64,000 nt of DNA from Mastigocoleus testarum BC008 (GTDB lineage: Bacteria > Cyanobacteriota > Cyanobacteriia > Cyanobacteriales > Nostocaceae). The stretch's first letter is position 1. Every line of letters begins with the position of its first letter. The position numbers were made by a program, and so were the translations under genes. Below, piece after piece: positions 25,669 through 35,541 of the stretch. The stretch spans positions 1 to 64,000 of the forward strand of contig NZ_LMTZ01000112.1 of assembly GCF_001456025.1 (NCBI RefSeq). The letters run 5' to 3'. The notes beneath the pieces were generated by a model. The model did not search any database and was not told the origin of the DNA. It was given only the letters and a program-made list of their open reading frames with translations.

Positions 25669-28182
25669 TTAAATTTCTTCTGACACCATTTTTTCTACAT
25701 ATTTCTGGACTAAAGGAACTTGGAAGCTTACTGGTGGAATTTCATCTTGATTTTTGATTGTAATCTTGTCTACTTCCAAAATCTCTTTTCTTACTAACGA
25801 GTTTATTACTGATTTATCCGAAATTTTCAGAGGTTTCCCTTGAACTAAATTCTGAAGCGATCGCTGTTCTTTATCATTAAGACTTGTCCATGAATATCGG
25901 AAATATAAGTCTCCTCGTTCTAAAACTATGGGTATAACCTTTTCCACATCTTCTTGGTTAGCTTTGGAAATCTCTGCATCTCTGCCATTTTTTCTAATAT
26001 CTTTATTAAGTAATTCTACTATTTCGTAGCAAACTAGCTGAACTAAATAAGGTTGACAGCGAGTTAAATGGAGAATCCGATTCACAGCATCTTCTTCATA
26101 GATGTCAGGAAAATCTGGTATGGGCTTAGTAATTAATTCTTTTGCTTCTAATTCTTTAAGGTAGGTAATCCGAATAGCATGAGCATTAATTAGGTAATTA
26201 CTCCAATAAATAGGAAGTTCATCAAGTAAGTGGGACCCACAAAAGAGTAAAATCCAATTATTATAGTCTTGCAAAATGTGACGAATAAAATTGAGAGGTG
26301 CGTAACTGTTGGTAGATTTCACTAATTGATCCAAGCATTCATATTCGTCAAAACATAAGAGAAATCTTTTCTCAGGAAATTTGTTCTCTATTTTCCTAAA
26401 CCATTTTTGTAATATAGGAAATGGATCTTGAGCTAACTTGTCCAAATTCAATTCTGGTAAATCAATACTTTGGCGTAAGCGTCGCGTTCCTTCAATAATT
26501 TCCTCTACTAAAAACTCTGCAAACCCGCTTAGGGTTGTTGCAGATGCTGCTCCTTGAATATCTACTCGTAATGGTAATAGGTTAGCACTAAGTTTTACTG
26601 GCAGATATTTGAGAGTTGAAGTTTTGCCACTGCGACGTCCACCATACAACAATAAAACTGGTGCTTGTTCTTGGGATGTTGACGCCTCTATTTCGTGAAA
26701 TAAATCAACTCTTCCTTTGAAACGACTCTTTGCAATATTAGGATCTAAAGCGTTTCCAGGAATATAAACCTGTCGAATTTCCTGGGAAGCCTTAGCACTA
26801 TCTTTCAATAGATCTTTTTTTGACTGTAGAATTTCTCTCCAACTTTGAGCGATTTTGCCAATATAGGTAGCTATTTGCGGCTCGCTAACTAAGGAAATAT
26901 TATGGAATACTTCTTCTAACGAAATTACATTTTTTTCTAGTAATTTATATCTGAGGTAATCAGAGGGTATTTCGAAATATTGGTGGACGTCCTTCGCTAT
27001 GTCTAGAAGTCGGCGTAGTGTCCATTCAATATGTTTAGAAGAATTCGAATGAATCCAAGCCACTTCCTCTTTATTCGCAGTATTTGCAATATCCTCTATA
27101 GTTTGACATTGATTGAGAGTATACAGAGCTATTTGCAAATTAGCTTTAAATGCTACTTTTTGTTGATTAGTGGAAGTCGTTAAATATTTAATAGTTGTAT
27201 TTGCTATTTCAGTATTTTCTTTATAAGTATCCATAATCATTTCAACCATAAAAGGTAAGGGAAATATAATTTTTTCATCGAAGCGGGATGGTAAATATCC
27301 AATCCAGTATGATGCTTTTCCACCTCTAGAGAAGACAAATAAGGCGGACATACATAGTAATTCTGCAATCCATACAATGATTGGAACCAAGAGAAATACA
27401 CCACCCCAGATCATAATTATTCTTTGGTCAGGAGCATCTGCTAGTGCCAAACAGGATACCAAACTTAATGCTGTACCAGCAGTTACACCTAATGCGACAC
27501 CAGAAGCTACACCTGATACCACAATCCATGCTATGCACCATATTACAAGCCACGATGCAACAAAAATCCAGGTTGAACTCCATTCAACACCTAATAAAAT
27601 AGCTAAGAATAATAAAATACCTAATACCCTTGCCCACTTCATACCCCATTCCCAACCCAAAGATACACCCCACGCTGTTCCTAAAAATACTCCCCATATA
27701 GCAGGGAACCATTGATTAGTAACAAGCAGAGTTATTAGAGAGTATGGTGTCAAACCCAAAAGTAATATAACGACTACAAAAATAAATAAAATACCAAAAG
27801 AGAACTCAAACCACTTTTCTAGTCTTTGATTATCACTACGCGCAAACCATAAGCCTAACAACCAACCCATCCAAAAAAAACAAGTATGAGTCCAATTAAA
27901 GCCATTTACTGGCAAAACTTCATACACTAAACCAAGTAATAGTGCAGCCAAAATTGGTATTAAAGCAGTTACACACCAAACTTGATTAGCGTAATTCTGC
28001 AAGCGGGGATTATTAGAAAAATCAGCTTTCAGTTTGAAAGGATTATCTGCAGGTTTTAACTCTGGATGAATCTCTAGTAACCAGTTAGCAAATGTATAGG
28101 GTTTTAAATAAGACCACCAAAGAATACGAACACACTGAATCAAATAAATCCAAAATTTAGTCAATGGTAATTCTTGAGTCAT
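25669..28182 (-). CDS. Large multi-TM ATPase, copy A of a duplicated two-gene module
   Basis: 837 residues. The N-terminal region carries YTFANWLLEIHPELKPADNP and then about six to eight hydrophobic segments (residues about 70-290), several rich in Gly/Ala/Trp. Residues 300-470 look helical and soluble. The ATPase follows EIRQVYIPGNALDP: Walker A GGRRSGKTST (about 514-523), Walker B RFLLCFDEYECL (about 606-617), a sensor-like ILLFCGSHLL, and a C-terminal winged-helix-like part (LNDKEQRSLQNLVQGK). It resembles archaeal-type or STAND-like P-loop ATPases that detect a signal and switch. Its start lies 2 nt after the stop of the small ATPase gene. A paralogue sits at 29887-32313. Function unknown. 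Confidence 0.75.
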   Translation of the reverse strand: MTQELPLTKFWIYLIQCVRILWWSYLKPYTFANWLLEIHPELKPADNPFKLKADFSNNPRLQNYANQVWCVTALIPILAALLLGLVYEVLPVNGFNWTHTCFFWMGWLLGLWFARSDNQRLEKWFEFSFGILFIFVVVILLLGLTPYSLITLLVTNQWFPAIWGVFLGTAWGVSLGWEWGMKWARVLGILLFLAILLGVEWSSTWIFVASWLVIWCIAWIVVSGVASGVALGVTAGTALSLVSCLALADAPDQRIIMIWGGVFLLVPIIVWIAELLCMSALFVFSRGGKASYWIGYLPSRFDEKIIFPLPFMVEMIMDTYKENTEIANTTIKYLTTSTNQQKVAFKANLQIALYTLNQCQTIEDIANTANKEEVAWIHSNSSKHIEWTLRRLLDIAKDVHQYFEIPSDYLRYKLLEKNVISLEEVFHNISLVSEPQIATYIGKIAQSWREILQSKKDLLKDSAKASQEIRQVYIPGNALDPNIAKSRFKGRVDLFHEIEASTSQEQAPVLLLYGGRRSGKTSTLKYLPVKLSANLLPLRVDIQGAASATTLSGFAEFLVEEIIEGTRRLRQSIDLPELNLDKLAQDPFPILQKWFRKIENKFPEKRFLLCFDEYECLDQLVKSTNSYAPLNFIRHILQDYNNWILLFCGSHLLDELPIYWSNYLINAHAIRITYLKELEAKELITKPIPDFPDIYEEDAVNRILHLTRCQPYLVQLVCYEIVELLNKDIRKNGRDAEISKANQEDVEKVIPIVLERGDLYFRYSWTSLNDKEQRSLQNLVQGKPLKISDKSVINSLVRKEILEVDKITIKNQDEIPPVSFQVPLVQKYVEKMVSEEI

Positions 28183-28184
28183 AA

Positions 28185-29243
28185 CTAATTTCCAATCTCA
28201 AATAGTTCATTAAAAAATTTTTGTATTAAATCACTAACTTCCAACTTATCTAAGCAAATAAGAACTATAGAAATCAATAAAGCAATCCCGATAATTGCCT
28301 TGTGAAACTTATCAAAAAAATCACCAACATCGAAGGAAAACTTACCTAAGGAAGAGAATATACTCAATAATTTATCCCAATGATTTAATTTTAGGAAAGT
28401 AATCTTACTTTGTCTAACATTTATATTTTTTATAAACTTAATTCTTGCCCATTTTATATCCCTACCTTGTTGACGTGCTTCCCATAAATAAAAACAGGAT
28501 AATTGTAATTTATAAGGATGTAATTCGCCCCATTCTATCGCTTTTTTTTGTTCGTTTAAATGTAGCTCTGCTGATATTTTGTTTTTACTAATAAGTGATG
28601 TAATCTTTATCGCTTCATCTTCTGTTAATTTTCCTAATTCTAAAGTATGACCAATATTGAAAAAAGGAGAACTTAATTCTTTCTCACGAGCATAATCTGC
28701 AAGACTTCTACGTGATGCTATTACTAGCATTAAAGCGCTATCATCCATTAAGTAGCGTAAATGGTCATAAAATCCCTTATCAAATTTTTGTGGGCGTTCC
28801 AATAATCGACCAAAATCATCCAAGCAAATAACTGGTAATATTTTCTTCTCTTGAAAACTCCTGATTATCCTAGAAAATTTTCTACGATTGATAGATTTAT
28901 TTAGAAAAGTTTTTTTTAGATAAATGAGTGGTTGATTTGAACTTTCTACTAAATTATCTACTACTTCTTCATAAAAATCCCCTTCTGTTTGACAACGAGA
29001 GAGTGATAAATAAATTACGATATATTTTTCATCGTTTATAACTCTTTCTCTCCAAGTTTGATAAAAATGATAAAGAAGAGAGGATTTACCAATTTTTTTC
29101 TCACCGATAATATTGATACTTATCGGCTGTATTCCTGTCATTCTATTTACAATAGCTCTCATCTCATCTTCACGACCTACAAATAATCGGCGATCCTTAA
29201 GAATTCCATCTATTACAAAGGGATTGCGATAATTAATATTCAT
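28185..29243 (-). CDS. Small ATPase with C-terminal membrane anchor, copy A of the duplicated module
   Basis: 352 residues. It opens NPFVIDGILKDRRLFVGRED, a form typical of AAA_16/ORC-like ATPases, then Walker A GEKKIGKSSLL (about 47-57), Walker B ILPVICLDDFGRLL (about 136-149) and a sensor-like LMLVIASRRSL. Residues about 210-260 form the lid (HPYKLQLSCFYLWEARQQG). Near the C-terminus one hydrophobic helix (IIGIALLISIVLICL) should anchor it in the membrane. It is the first gene of the pair; the large ATPase starts 2 nt downstream. A paralogue with the same anchor position is at 32316-33404. Function unknown. Confidence 0.75.
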   Translation of the reverse strand: MNINYRNPFVIDGILKDRRLFVGREDEMRAIVNRMTGIQPISINIIGEKKIGKSSLLYHFYQTWRERVINDEKYIVIYLSLSRCQTEGDFYEEVVDNLVESSNQPLIYLKKTFLNKSINRRKFSRIIRSFQEKKILPVICLDDFGRLLERPQKFDKGFYDHLRYLMDDSALMLVIASRRSLADYAREKELSSPFFNIGHTLELGKLTEDEAIKITSLISKNKISAELHLNEQKKAIEWGELHPYKLQLSCFYLWEARQQGRDIKWARIKFIKNINVRQSKITFLKLNHWDKLLSIFSSLGKFSFDVGDFFDKFHKAIIGIALLISIVLICLDKLEVSDLIQKFFNELFEIGN

Positions 29244-29886
29244 ATTAAGAAAGTAATTTTGAATAGAATACTTTTGTATCTCAACTTTGCATTTACCCTT
29301 TCATTACAGGTTTAATGCATTCTTTTAACTCATATTTATGAATGTAAAATGCATCCTATATGACAAAATTAAAATTTTTATGGAAGCTTAGAGAATTATT
29401 AGTACACCAGAAAAAATACATTCATGCTATCTTTTACTCCGATATATAAAGACTTACATAAATACGACTATATAATCAAGTTAATAAAGTGATTTATCCT
29501 TTTAAATCCTCTTTTTTAAAAAGTATTTATTCACTCATATATATGCTGATTGAATATTCTTTTTATTTGTCTGAGGAATGTATAAAATTTGATTTTTATT
29601 CATTTATGATGTAATGAATCGTTTGCGTAGCGTTTACATTTAGGAAAAAGTAATAGTATTATCTAACTTTTTTTGATTATTTTATTCGCAATGATAACTT
29701 ATTATTAAATCCTAAAAATTAGTATAATTCCGTTATTATCGTAGCTGATTTTTTATTTGGTCAGTAATATTTTCTCACTAGATTATTCAAAATAAAAATA
29801 TGATATTCATTCGGGCACACTGATGTGTGCCCCTATAGTTTATAAATTATGAGAATAATTGCTTTTGAAGCATCCCTTATAATTCT
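29244..29886. other. AT-rich spacer between the two ATPase modules
   Basis: 643 bp with no convincing gene. It holds the promoter of module A (towards 29243) and the 3' end of module B, marked by the hairpin at 29813-29832. A segment near 29620 (GTTTGCGTAGCG) is the only GC-richer part. Confidence 0.45.
29813..29832 (-). terminator. Hairpin downstream of ATPase module B
   Basis: Perfect 8-bp stem GGGCACAC-TGAT-GTGTGCCC, 55 bp beyond the stop codon of the large ATPase copy B. On the minus strand the following bases are AT-rich (CGAATGAATATCATATTTTT) but not an immediate T-run, so it is a probable rather than textbook terminator. Confidence 0.6.
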
Positions 29887-32313
29887 CTAAGACATTTCCA
29901 CATACTTCCGGAATAAAGGCACATTGAAACTTAATTTTCCAAATAAGTCAGTATTTATTCCAAACACAGCTTCTTGCTTTAAGACTTCTTTCCGTACTAG
30001 CGATCGCACTATTAATTTATCTTCACGTTTGGGTTTCTCACCGTCTGATAGGCGATAGAGGAAGTTTTTTTCTTCATCTGTAAAACGAGACCATTGTTCT
30101 CGAAAATATTGATCGCCCCGTTCTATAACTACAGGGATAACGGCTTTAACGTCTTCTAACGAAGCTCTTGTTATACCGCGAACTCTTTTTTCCTTTTTAA
30201 TTATTTCATTTAGTCGCTCTATCAATTCAAAACATACTAATTGAACTAGATATGGCTGACAATGAGTAACCTTAATAATTTCATCTACAGCGTCATTTTC
30301 ATAAATGGTATGGGAAAAATCCTTAACGGGACGCAAAATTAAATCTCGTGCTTCCGACTCTTCTAAAAAAGTCATTCGCAAAGCGCGGGTATTAATTAAG
30401 TAATCACTCCAATAAGGTGGTTGTTCTGATAACTCGTGGGAACCACTAAATAATAGAGTCCAAGCAGGCATATGCTGTAGAATATGGCGTAAAAAATTAA
30501 GTGGAGCTTTAGTACCTGTTGCTTCGATTATTTCACTTAATCTTTCATATTCATCTAAGCACAGAAGAAATCTTTTATTTGGAACAACACGTTCTATTTG
30601 TAATAACCAATCTTGAAGAGCTAAAAATGGCTCTTTTTCTAACTTTCTCTGATTTGGTTCTGGTAAATTTAAACGTCGGGGTAAGCGCTTTGCAGATTGA
30701 ACAATTTGTTTTGCTATTTGTTCTGCTAAACCTGTAAGAGTCGTTGCAGCAGCTGCTCCTTGAATATCAATTAGTAAAGGTATAAGATTAGCTCCTACCC
30801 TACGCGGTAGGTATTTAAGAGCCGAAGTTTTTCCGGTACGACGTCCTCCGTAAAGTAGTAATGCAGGTGGTGGGTCTAAAAGGGCTATAGTTTCAATTTC
30901 CTGAAATATTTTGTGTCTCCCTTTAAAACGTTCTTGGGCTTTGTCAGGATCTAAAGCACTACCAGGGATATATACTTGTCGAATTTCCTCTGACTCAATT
31001 GTCTCTTTTCTCCATTCATCTTTTCGTGCTGTCATTAGTTCTAGCCACCGTTCAGCTATACTCCCGAACGTCGCAGCCAAACGAGAATTTCGTTCTCTAG
31101 CTAATTTATCGGTAACTTCTCGTAAGTTACAAATCGAATCTTGCAGGGTTTGATAACCACGATAGGTGGAACTAGCATGAATCGCAGAATTAACATTCTG
31201 GCTAACATCTAAAAAACTGGGTACTACCCAATTTTTATCTTGAGATATTGGTAAAGGAGTCCAATCGAGTTGATTTGCAACTTTTGCAATATCGTCAATA
31301 GTTTCACATTTTTTGAGGCTATGCAAAGCAATTGTAGCGATCGCATCTGCTGCTACCCTTTGTTGGCTTGTAGAATTAATTAAATAATCGATTGTTTCAC
31401 GTGCAATCGCTTGGTTTTGAAGATAAGCATTCGCAATCATCTGCGCCATAAAAGGTAACGGTATGATGATACGTTGGTCGAAACGAACTGGTAAGTAAAG
31501 TAATAATGATGCGGCATCAGTACGTAGGGAAATTAAAAATAATACTGACATCCAAATAACTTCTACAAACCAAACAATAACGGGAACTAGAAGAAATAAT
31601 ATCCCCAAACATTCAACTAACTTCGGGTCAGAATCTACTCCCCAACCAACTCCGAATAATACTCCCAGTGCAAAGCCCAGTACTACACCTGAAGTTGCGC
31701 CAGAAGCAACTATCCAGCCTACGCGCCAAGCCAAACGCCATTTAATCAGACTCAATAAAAGGACAAATATAATCCCTAATATTAATACCAATGCAACCCC
31801 TAAAATCATTCCCCATCCGATACCCCAAGCAACTCCCCAAGCAATACCTAAAGCAGCACCCCAACCTATAACTTGAACCTCAGAAGGTACTAAAAACTGA
31901 GCAACGATTAGTATTGCAAGTACAAATACGAAAAGTCCTTTAAACCATGTCTCTAGTCTCTGATTCTCGCTCCGTGCTAAGCCTAAACCAATCCACCAAC
32001 CTACAAAAAAAAGCAAGCTCAATACCCAGTTAAAATTACCAAGTGTTGTCTGTATTAATAATCCTATGGGTACAACAACTATAAGAGGAACTACAGCCGT
32101 TATCCACCAAACTTGCTCTGCGTATTTTTTTAAAGGAGGGTTATTTGCGAAATCAGCTTGATATTTAAAGGGATTATCTTTTGGTTTTAATTCTGGGTGT
32201 ATTTCAGCGAGCCAATTTTGGAAGCTATAGGGCTGAAAGTATGAACTATAAAGAATACGTATGCATTCACTTAGATAGGTCTGAACATTTGATATGAATA
32301 TACTCTGAGTCAT
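29887..32313 (-). CDS. Large multi-TM ATPase, copy B of the duplicated module
   Basis: 808 residues and clearly a paralogue of the 25669-28182 product: shared YSFQNWLAEIHPELKPKDNP, matching membrane region, RQVYIPGSALDPDKAQERFK, Walker A GGRRTGKTSALKYL, Walker B RFLLCLDEYERL and LLFSGSHELSEQPPYWSDYL. The membrane part is conspicuously Gly/Trp-rich (GWGAALGIAWGVAWGIGWGM near residues 150-170), suggesting tightly packed helices. It is followed by a soluble helical region, the ATPase and a winged-helix-like end. Its ATG is 2 nt from the stop of the small ATPase gene, the same spacing as in copy A. Function unknown; a membrane-bound switch or sensor ATPase is the best guess. Confidence 0.75.
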   Translation of the reverse strand: MTQSIFISNVQTYLSECIRILYSSYFQPYSFQNWLAEIHPELKPKDNPFKYQADFANNPPLKKYAEQVWWITAVVPLIVVVPIGLLIQTTLGNFNWVLSLLFFVGWWIGLGLARSENQRLETWFKGLFVFVLAILIVAQFLVPSEVQVIGWGAALGIAWGVAWGIGWGMILGVALVLILGIIFVLLLSLIKWRLAWRVGWIVASGATSGVVLGFALGVLFGVGWGVDSDPKLVECLGILFLLVPVIVWFVEVIWMSVLFLISLRTDAASLLLYLPVRFDQRIIIPLPFMAQMIANAYLQNQAIARETIDYLINSTSQQRVAADAIATIALHSLKKCETIDDIAKVANQLDWTPLPISQDKNWVVPSFLDVSQNVNSAIHASSTYRGYQTLQDSICNLREVTDKLARERNSRLAATFGSIAERWLELMTARKDEWRKETIESEEIRQVYIPGSALDPDKAQERFKGRHKIFQEIETIALLDPPPALLLYGGRRTGKTSALKYLPRRVGANLIPLLIDIQGAAAATTLTGLAEQIAKQIVQSAKRLPRRLNLPEPNQRKLEKEPFLALQDWLLQIERVVPNKRFLLCLDEYERLSEIIEATGTKAPLNFLRHILQHMPAWTLLFSGSHELSEQPPYWSDYLINTRALRMTFLEESEARDLILRPVKDFSHTIYENDAVDEIIKVTHCQPYLVQLVCFELIERLNEIIKKEKRVRGITRASLEDVKAVIPVVIERGDQYFREQWSRFTDEEKNFLYRLSDGEKPKREDKLIVRSLVRKEVLKQEAVFGINTDLFGKLSFNVPLFRKYVEMS

Positions 32314-32315
32314 AA

Positions 32316-33404
32316 CTATCTCCCTATTAAATCTCGAAAGTATTTGACAAAAGTCTCCACAGGTAAAACTTTCACCACGACCAAAATCAACAAACTTAAA
32401 ATAACTAATCCAATAATGCTTTTAGTAAAATTTTCTAAAGTCTCAACAAATCCCCCTATGATTATTGGTAGTTTTTTAAACCACCAAAAAATATTATTTT
32501 TCTCGGGTTTTTCTTTTTTCAAAAAGTAAGGTAGATGAGGCGATTTTCTTTTTTTCTCTTGCTCAAATAATTTTTTCTGTTGTTCAAATTGTTTTTTTGC
32601 CCATTTGATACCCTTATGGTTGTAACGAGATTCCCATAAATAAGAGGCGGCTAATTGCAATAAATAAGGATGACATTTTCCCCAAGAATATACACATTTC
32701 TGCTCCTCAGTATTTAAAAGTGGCTTTTTATCATTTGCAGTCATATCAGATAATTTTGTGAGTTCAATGGCTTCATCTGATGTAAATTCACTTAATTTGA
32801 TAGTATGACCGACATTGAAAAAGCGAGACACAAAACGATACTTATCTGCATAAATATTCAGAGTTTCACAAGATGCTAAGATAAGCATCAGAACATTGTT
32901 ATCCATTAAAGAACGTAAATTATCATAGAAACCATTGTCGAATTCCTTAGGATATTTCAAAAGATTTTCAAAATCATCTAGACAAAGAACTGGGAGCAAA
33001 CCTTGATGTTCAAATTCTGCTATTGCTGTAGAAAATCCAATTCTATCGAGAGATTTTTTTTGCAAGAGCTCTTTTAAAATAGGTTTTGCTTGTACCCCAG
33101 AACAACTCAATAAATCTTGAGCGATAATTCCATAAAAATTTTCTTCTTTTTGGCAATATGCTTTTTTTAGGGATATATAAATAACTACATATTTATTCGG
33201 ATTTCTCACCTTTGAGTGCCAAATCACAGAGAAGTAATACAGCAGAGAAGATTTACCAATTTGTGTTTCACCAACAATACTCACACTAGTTGGTTGCACG
33301 CCACTCATTCGAGAAAATATTGCTTGTAACTCTTCTTTTCGACCTACAAACAATTGTGGGTTTTGTAGCTTTGGACCGGCCACAAATGGGTTGGTTGGAT
33401 GCAT
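32316..33404 (-). CDS. Small ATPase with C-terminal membrane anchor, copy B of the duplicated module
   Basis: 362 residues, a paralogue of the 28185-29243 product: NPFVAGPKLQNPQLFVGRKE at the N-terminus, Walker A GETQIGKSSLLYYF, Walker B LLPVLCLDDFENLL, LMLILASCETL and HPYLLQLAASYLWESR. A lysine-rich stretch (about residues 275-310) precedes a single hydrophobic helix (IIGLVILSLLILVVV) near the C-terminus. First gene of the copy B operon, starting about 630 bp from the divergently oriented lepB. Its function, and whether it pairs with the large ATPase of copy A, B or both, are open. Confidence 0.75.
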   Translation of the reverse strand: MHPTNPFVAGPKLQNPQLFVGRKEELQAIFSRMSGVQPTSVSIVGETQIGKSSLLYYFSVIWHSKVRNPNKYVVIYISLKKAYCQKEENFYGIIAQDLLSCSGVQAKPILKELLQKKSLDRIGFSTAIAEFEHQGLLPVLCLDDFENLLKYPKEFDNGFYDNLRSLMDNNVLMLILASCETLNIYADKYRFVSRFFNVGHTIKLSEFTSDEAIELTKLSDMTANDKKPLLNTEEQKCVYSWGKCHPYLLQLAASYLWESRYNHKGIKWAKKQFEQQKKLFEQEKKRKSPHLPYFLKKEKPEKNNIFWWFKKLPIIIGGFVETLENFTKSIIGLVILSLLILVVVKVLPVETFVKYFRDLIGR

Positions 33405-34031
33405 TTCGATAATTCGTAACTTTTGATACTGATTATAATTTTTATCTTTTCAAGTACATGTCTAGAGAGCAACAATCAAGCAAATAGCGAATTTTGAGTC
33501 ATATAGAGCGTTAAGAGCTTTATAAGAATGAAATATTATATTTTTATTATTAATTCTTCTCAAGTAAACAGGTTAGGACAAAAATTCTTATTCTGTTGGT
33601 AATAAGCTATATTTGTTGAAATCGGGTCAGATTATTACTTGTAGTTGGTTATTTAAACAAGTGAAGTGATTTAGACAAGTAAAAATCAAACAAGTAAAAA
33701 TCAAACAAGTAAAAATCAAACAAGTAACAACTGGCTTCATTGCATAAATTTTGAACTGAATAAAATCCAAGACAAAGCATTAATAACACTGATCGCAAGG
33801 TTGTTTGTCAATTGACCTGATCAGAAGAAGAATGTAAAACTGAAATTTGCTGAAAAGCTTAGTTTATAATTTCATAGGTCCAGTTAGGCTCAGAGAAAAT
33901 ATAGAAAATATTAAAAGTTATCTAAGTATTACTACTCACAAAAGAGACAAGGTGTAAAGTCGGCATGGCAAAGAAGCATACCTTTAGCTTCAAAATAATC
34001 AAGGTATCTGTTTAATTTTTGAATATGTATT
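33405..34031. promoter_or_regulatory. Divergent region between ATPase module B and lepB, with 15-bp tandem repeats
   Basis: 627 bp. At 33675-33719 the 15-mer ACAAGTAAAAATCAA occurs three times in exact tandem, followed by a fourth partial copy (ACAAGTAAC). The rest is AT-rich, and promoters for both flanking units must lie here. No gene is seen. Confidence 0.5.
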
Positions 34032-34625
34032 ATGAATTCTAAAGAAAGTGAATCAAAAAAAGTAGCCCTCAATCGATGGAACAGTCTGCGAGAAAACCTA
34101 ATCGTAATTGGTATTGCTTTATTATTAGCGTTTTTAATTCGTACTTTTATCGCTGAACCTCGATTGATCCCTACAGGTTCAATGCTTCCAACTTTACATA
34201 CTGGCGATCGCCTAATTATAGAAAAAATATCCTATCGTTTTCATCCACCAAAAATTGGTGACATTATAGTTTTTTTGCCACCAGAAAGATTACAGCGTCA
34301 AGGATTTGAGAAGGACCAAGCCTTTATTAAACGAATAATTGGCGAACCGGGAAAAACGGTTGCGATAAAAGATGGCACAGTATTTCTTAACAATGAACCC
34401 TTGGAAGAAAACTACATTGCCGAAGCTCCAGAACGTCCTTACCCGGACAGAGAAAATCCACAATTTTGTCAACAGCAGCTAGTTCCAACTAATGAATTTT
34501 TTGTTTTGGGGGACAATCGTAACGATAGTCGAGATTCCCGCTATTGGTGTTTCGTTCCCAAAGAAAATATCATTGGTCGCGCAGTATTTCGGTTTTGGCC
34601 TTTTGATCGCATTGGATCGACTTGA
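34032..34625 (+). CDS. lepB: Signal peptidase I
   Basis: 197 residues. One N-terminal transmembrane helix (LIVIGIALLLAFLIRTFIAE) precedes the catalytic serine in LIPTGSMLPTLHTGD and the catalytic lysine in FIKRIIGEPGKTV; the C-terminal box GDNRNDSRDSRYW completes the S26 family signature. The enzyme cleaves signal peptides of exported proteins at the plasma or thylakoid membrane. Length is normal for cyanobacterial LepB. No operon partner: the upstream genes run the other way and a repeat block follows. Confidence 0.95.
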   Translation: MNSKESESKKVALNRWNSLRENLIVIGIALLLAFLIRTFIAEPRLIPTGSMLPTLHTGDRLIIEKISYRFHPPKIGDIIVFLPPERLQRQGFEKDQAFIKRIIGEPGKTVAIKDGTVFLNNEPLEENYIAEAPERPYPDRENPQFCQQQLVPTNEFFVLGDNRNDSRDSRYWCFVPKENIIGRAVFRFWPFDRIGST

Positions 34626-34985
34626 TGCTTGGGGATAGCACTGCATGCCGCCGCTGAGAAGGTGCTGCGCGTTTGGACGCATCCTACGGATGAACGTGGC
34701 GCAATACCTACGGTACACTGCGTTAGCAGCCGCGCGTTCTTAGCGGCATATGGGGACTGGGTACTGGGGACTGGGGATTGGTGACTAGTAACTCCTCCCT
34801 ACTCATTACTGTACGCTGTGTACACTTACGTGTCCCGCTAGACCGCGCGCCACGAGCGGCGAATGCTAACGCGCCCCCCTGTTCGCTGTAAGCGCATCCA
34901 AGATGCACCTGCGGTGAACGCTAACATTACTTGTTACTTATTACTTATTACTTATTACTTATTACTCATTACTCATTACCCATTA
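34626..34985. repeat. Large block of GC-rich palindromes and STRR arrays
   Basis: Between lepB and the HhH gene: GC-rich words (CATGCCGCC, TGGACGCATCCTACGGATG, CTGCGTTAGCAG, GCGGCGAATGCTAACGC) at 34640-34740 and 34805-34925, GGGGACTGG heptamers at 34745-34780, and about seven TTACTTA/TTACTCA/TTACCCA heptamers at 34928-34985. This is the densest repeat block in the window. No gene. Confidence 0.75.
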
Positions 34986-34993
34986 CCTGATCG

Positions 34994-35527
34994 CTAAAAT
35001 CTCAAAAAATACATCAGTTGGGCAATTACATCAGCGGGTAGCTTTAGGCGTCGCTTAAAATCTGCTAAATTTCGGTAAGGCCCTGCCGATAAACGGTTTT
35101 CTACTATACCTTGCGCCAAAGATAGATCGACAAAAGGTATTTTTGCCAAACTCTCTACGTCTGCTGTGTTGGGATTGATTAAGTGAACTGGGCTATCTAA
35201 AGATTCTTCATCGTAATAAGTAAAACTAAGAATCGGTTTGAGTACCTCTAATCTTTGTATTGGCATACTCAAAGCCGCTGCTATATCTTCTATACAGTAA
35301 AATTTTACCCCTCCAGCCGCTAATTCAACTAAAGAGCGAGCTTGGTGAATTGACAAACCGGGTAATCGCAACCAATCATCTACCGTTGCTTGATTAACAT
35401 CGATACGGATACCAACTTGAGCCGCGATCGCAATTTCTTCAGCAGATTGTAGCCGATAATATGGATCGTTAAGTAATTTGGAACGCAATCTCTGTAGTCT
35501 GGGATTTAATGGCAACCAATTATTCAC
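34994..35527 (-). CDS. Helix-hairpin-helix (ComEA-like) protein
   Basis: About 177 residues from GTG 35527 (NNWLPLNPRLQRLRSKLLND); a TTG start at 35545 overlapping the previous stop is also possible. Two helix-hairpin-helix regions are visible: RIDVNQATVDDWLRLPGLSI (about 45-64) with a following HhH repeat, and LINPNTADVESLAKIPFVDL (about 116-135) with a second ending in LADFKRRLKLPADV. The pattern (I/L)N(P/Q)A...L..(L/I)PG is that of ComEA-type non-specific DNA-binding modules. There is no signal peptide or anchor, so a role in DNA uptake is not implied. It is coupled to the TM2/SHOCT gene upstream. Confidence 0.75.
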   Translation of the reverse strand: MNNWLPLNPRLQRLRSKLLNDPYYRLQSAEEIAIAAQVGIRIDVNQATVDDWLRLPGLSIHQARSLVELAAGGVKFYCIEDIAAALSMPIQRLEVLKPILSFTYYDEESLDSPVHLINPNTADVESLAKIPFVDLSLAQGIVENRLSAGPYRNLADFKRRLKLPADVIAQLMYFLRF

Positions 35528-35541
35528 GATGCTCTTTGGAT

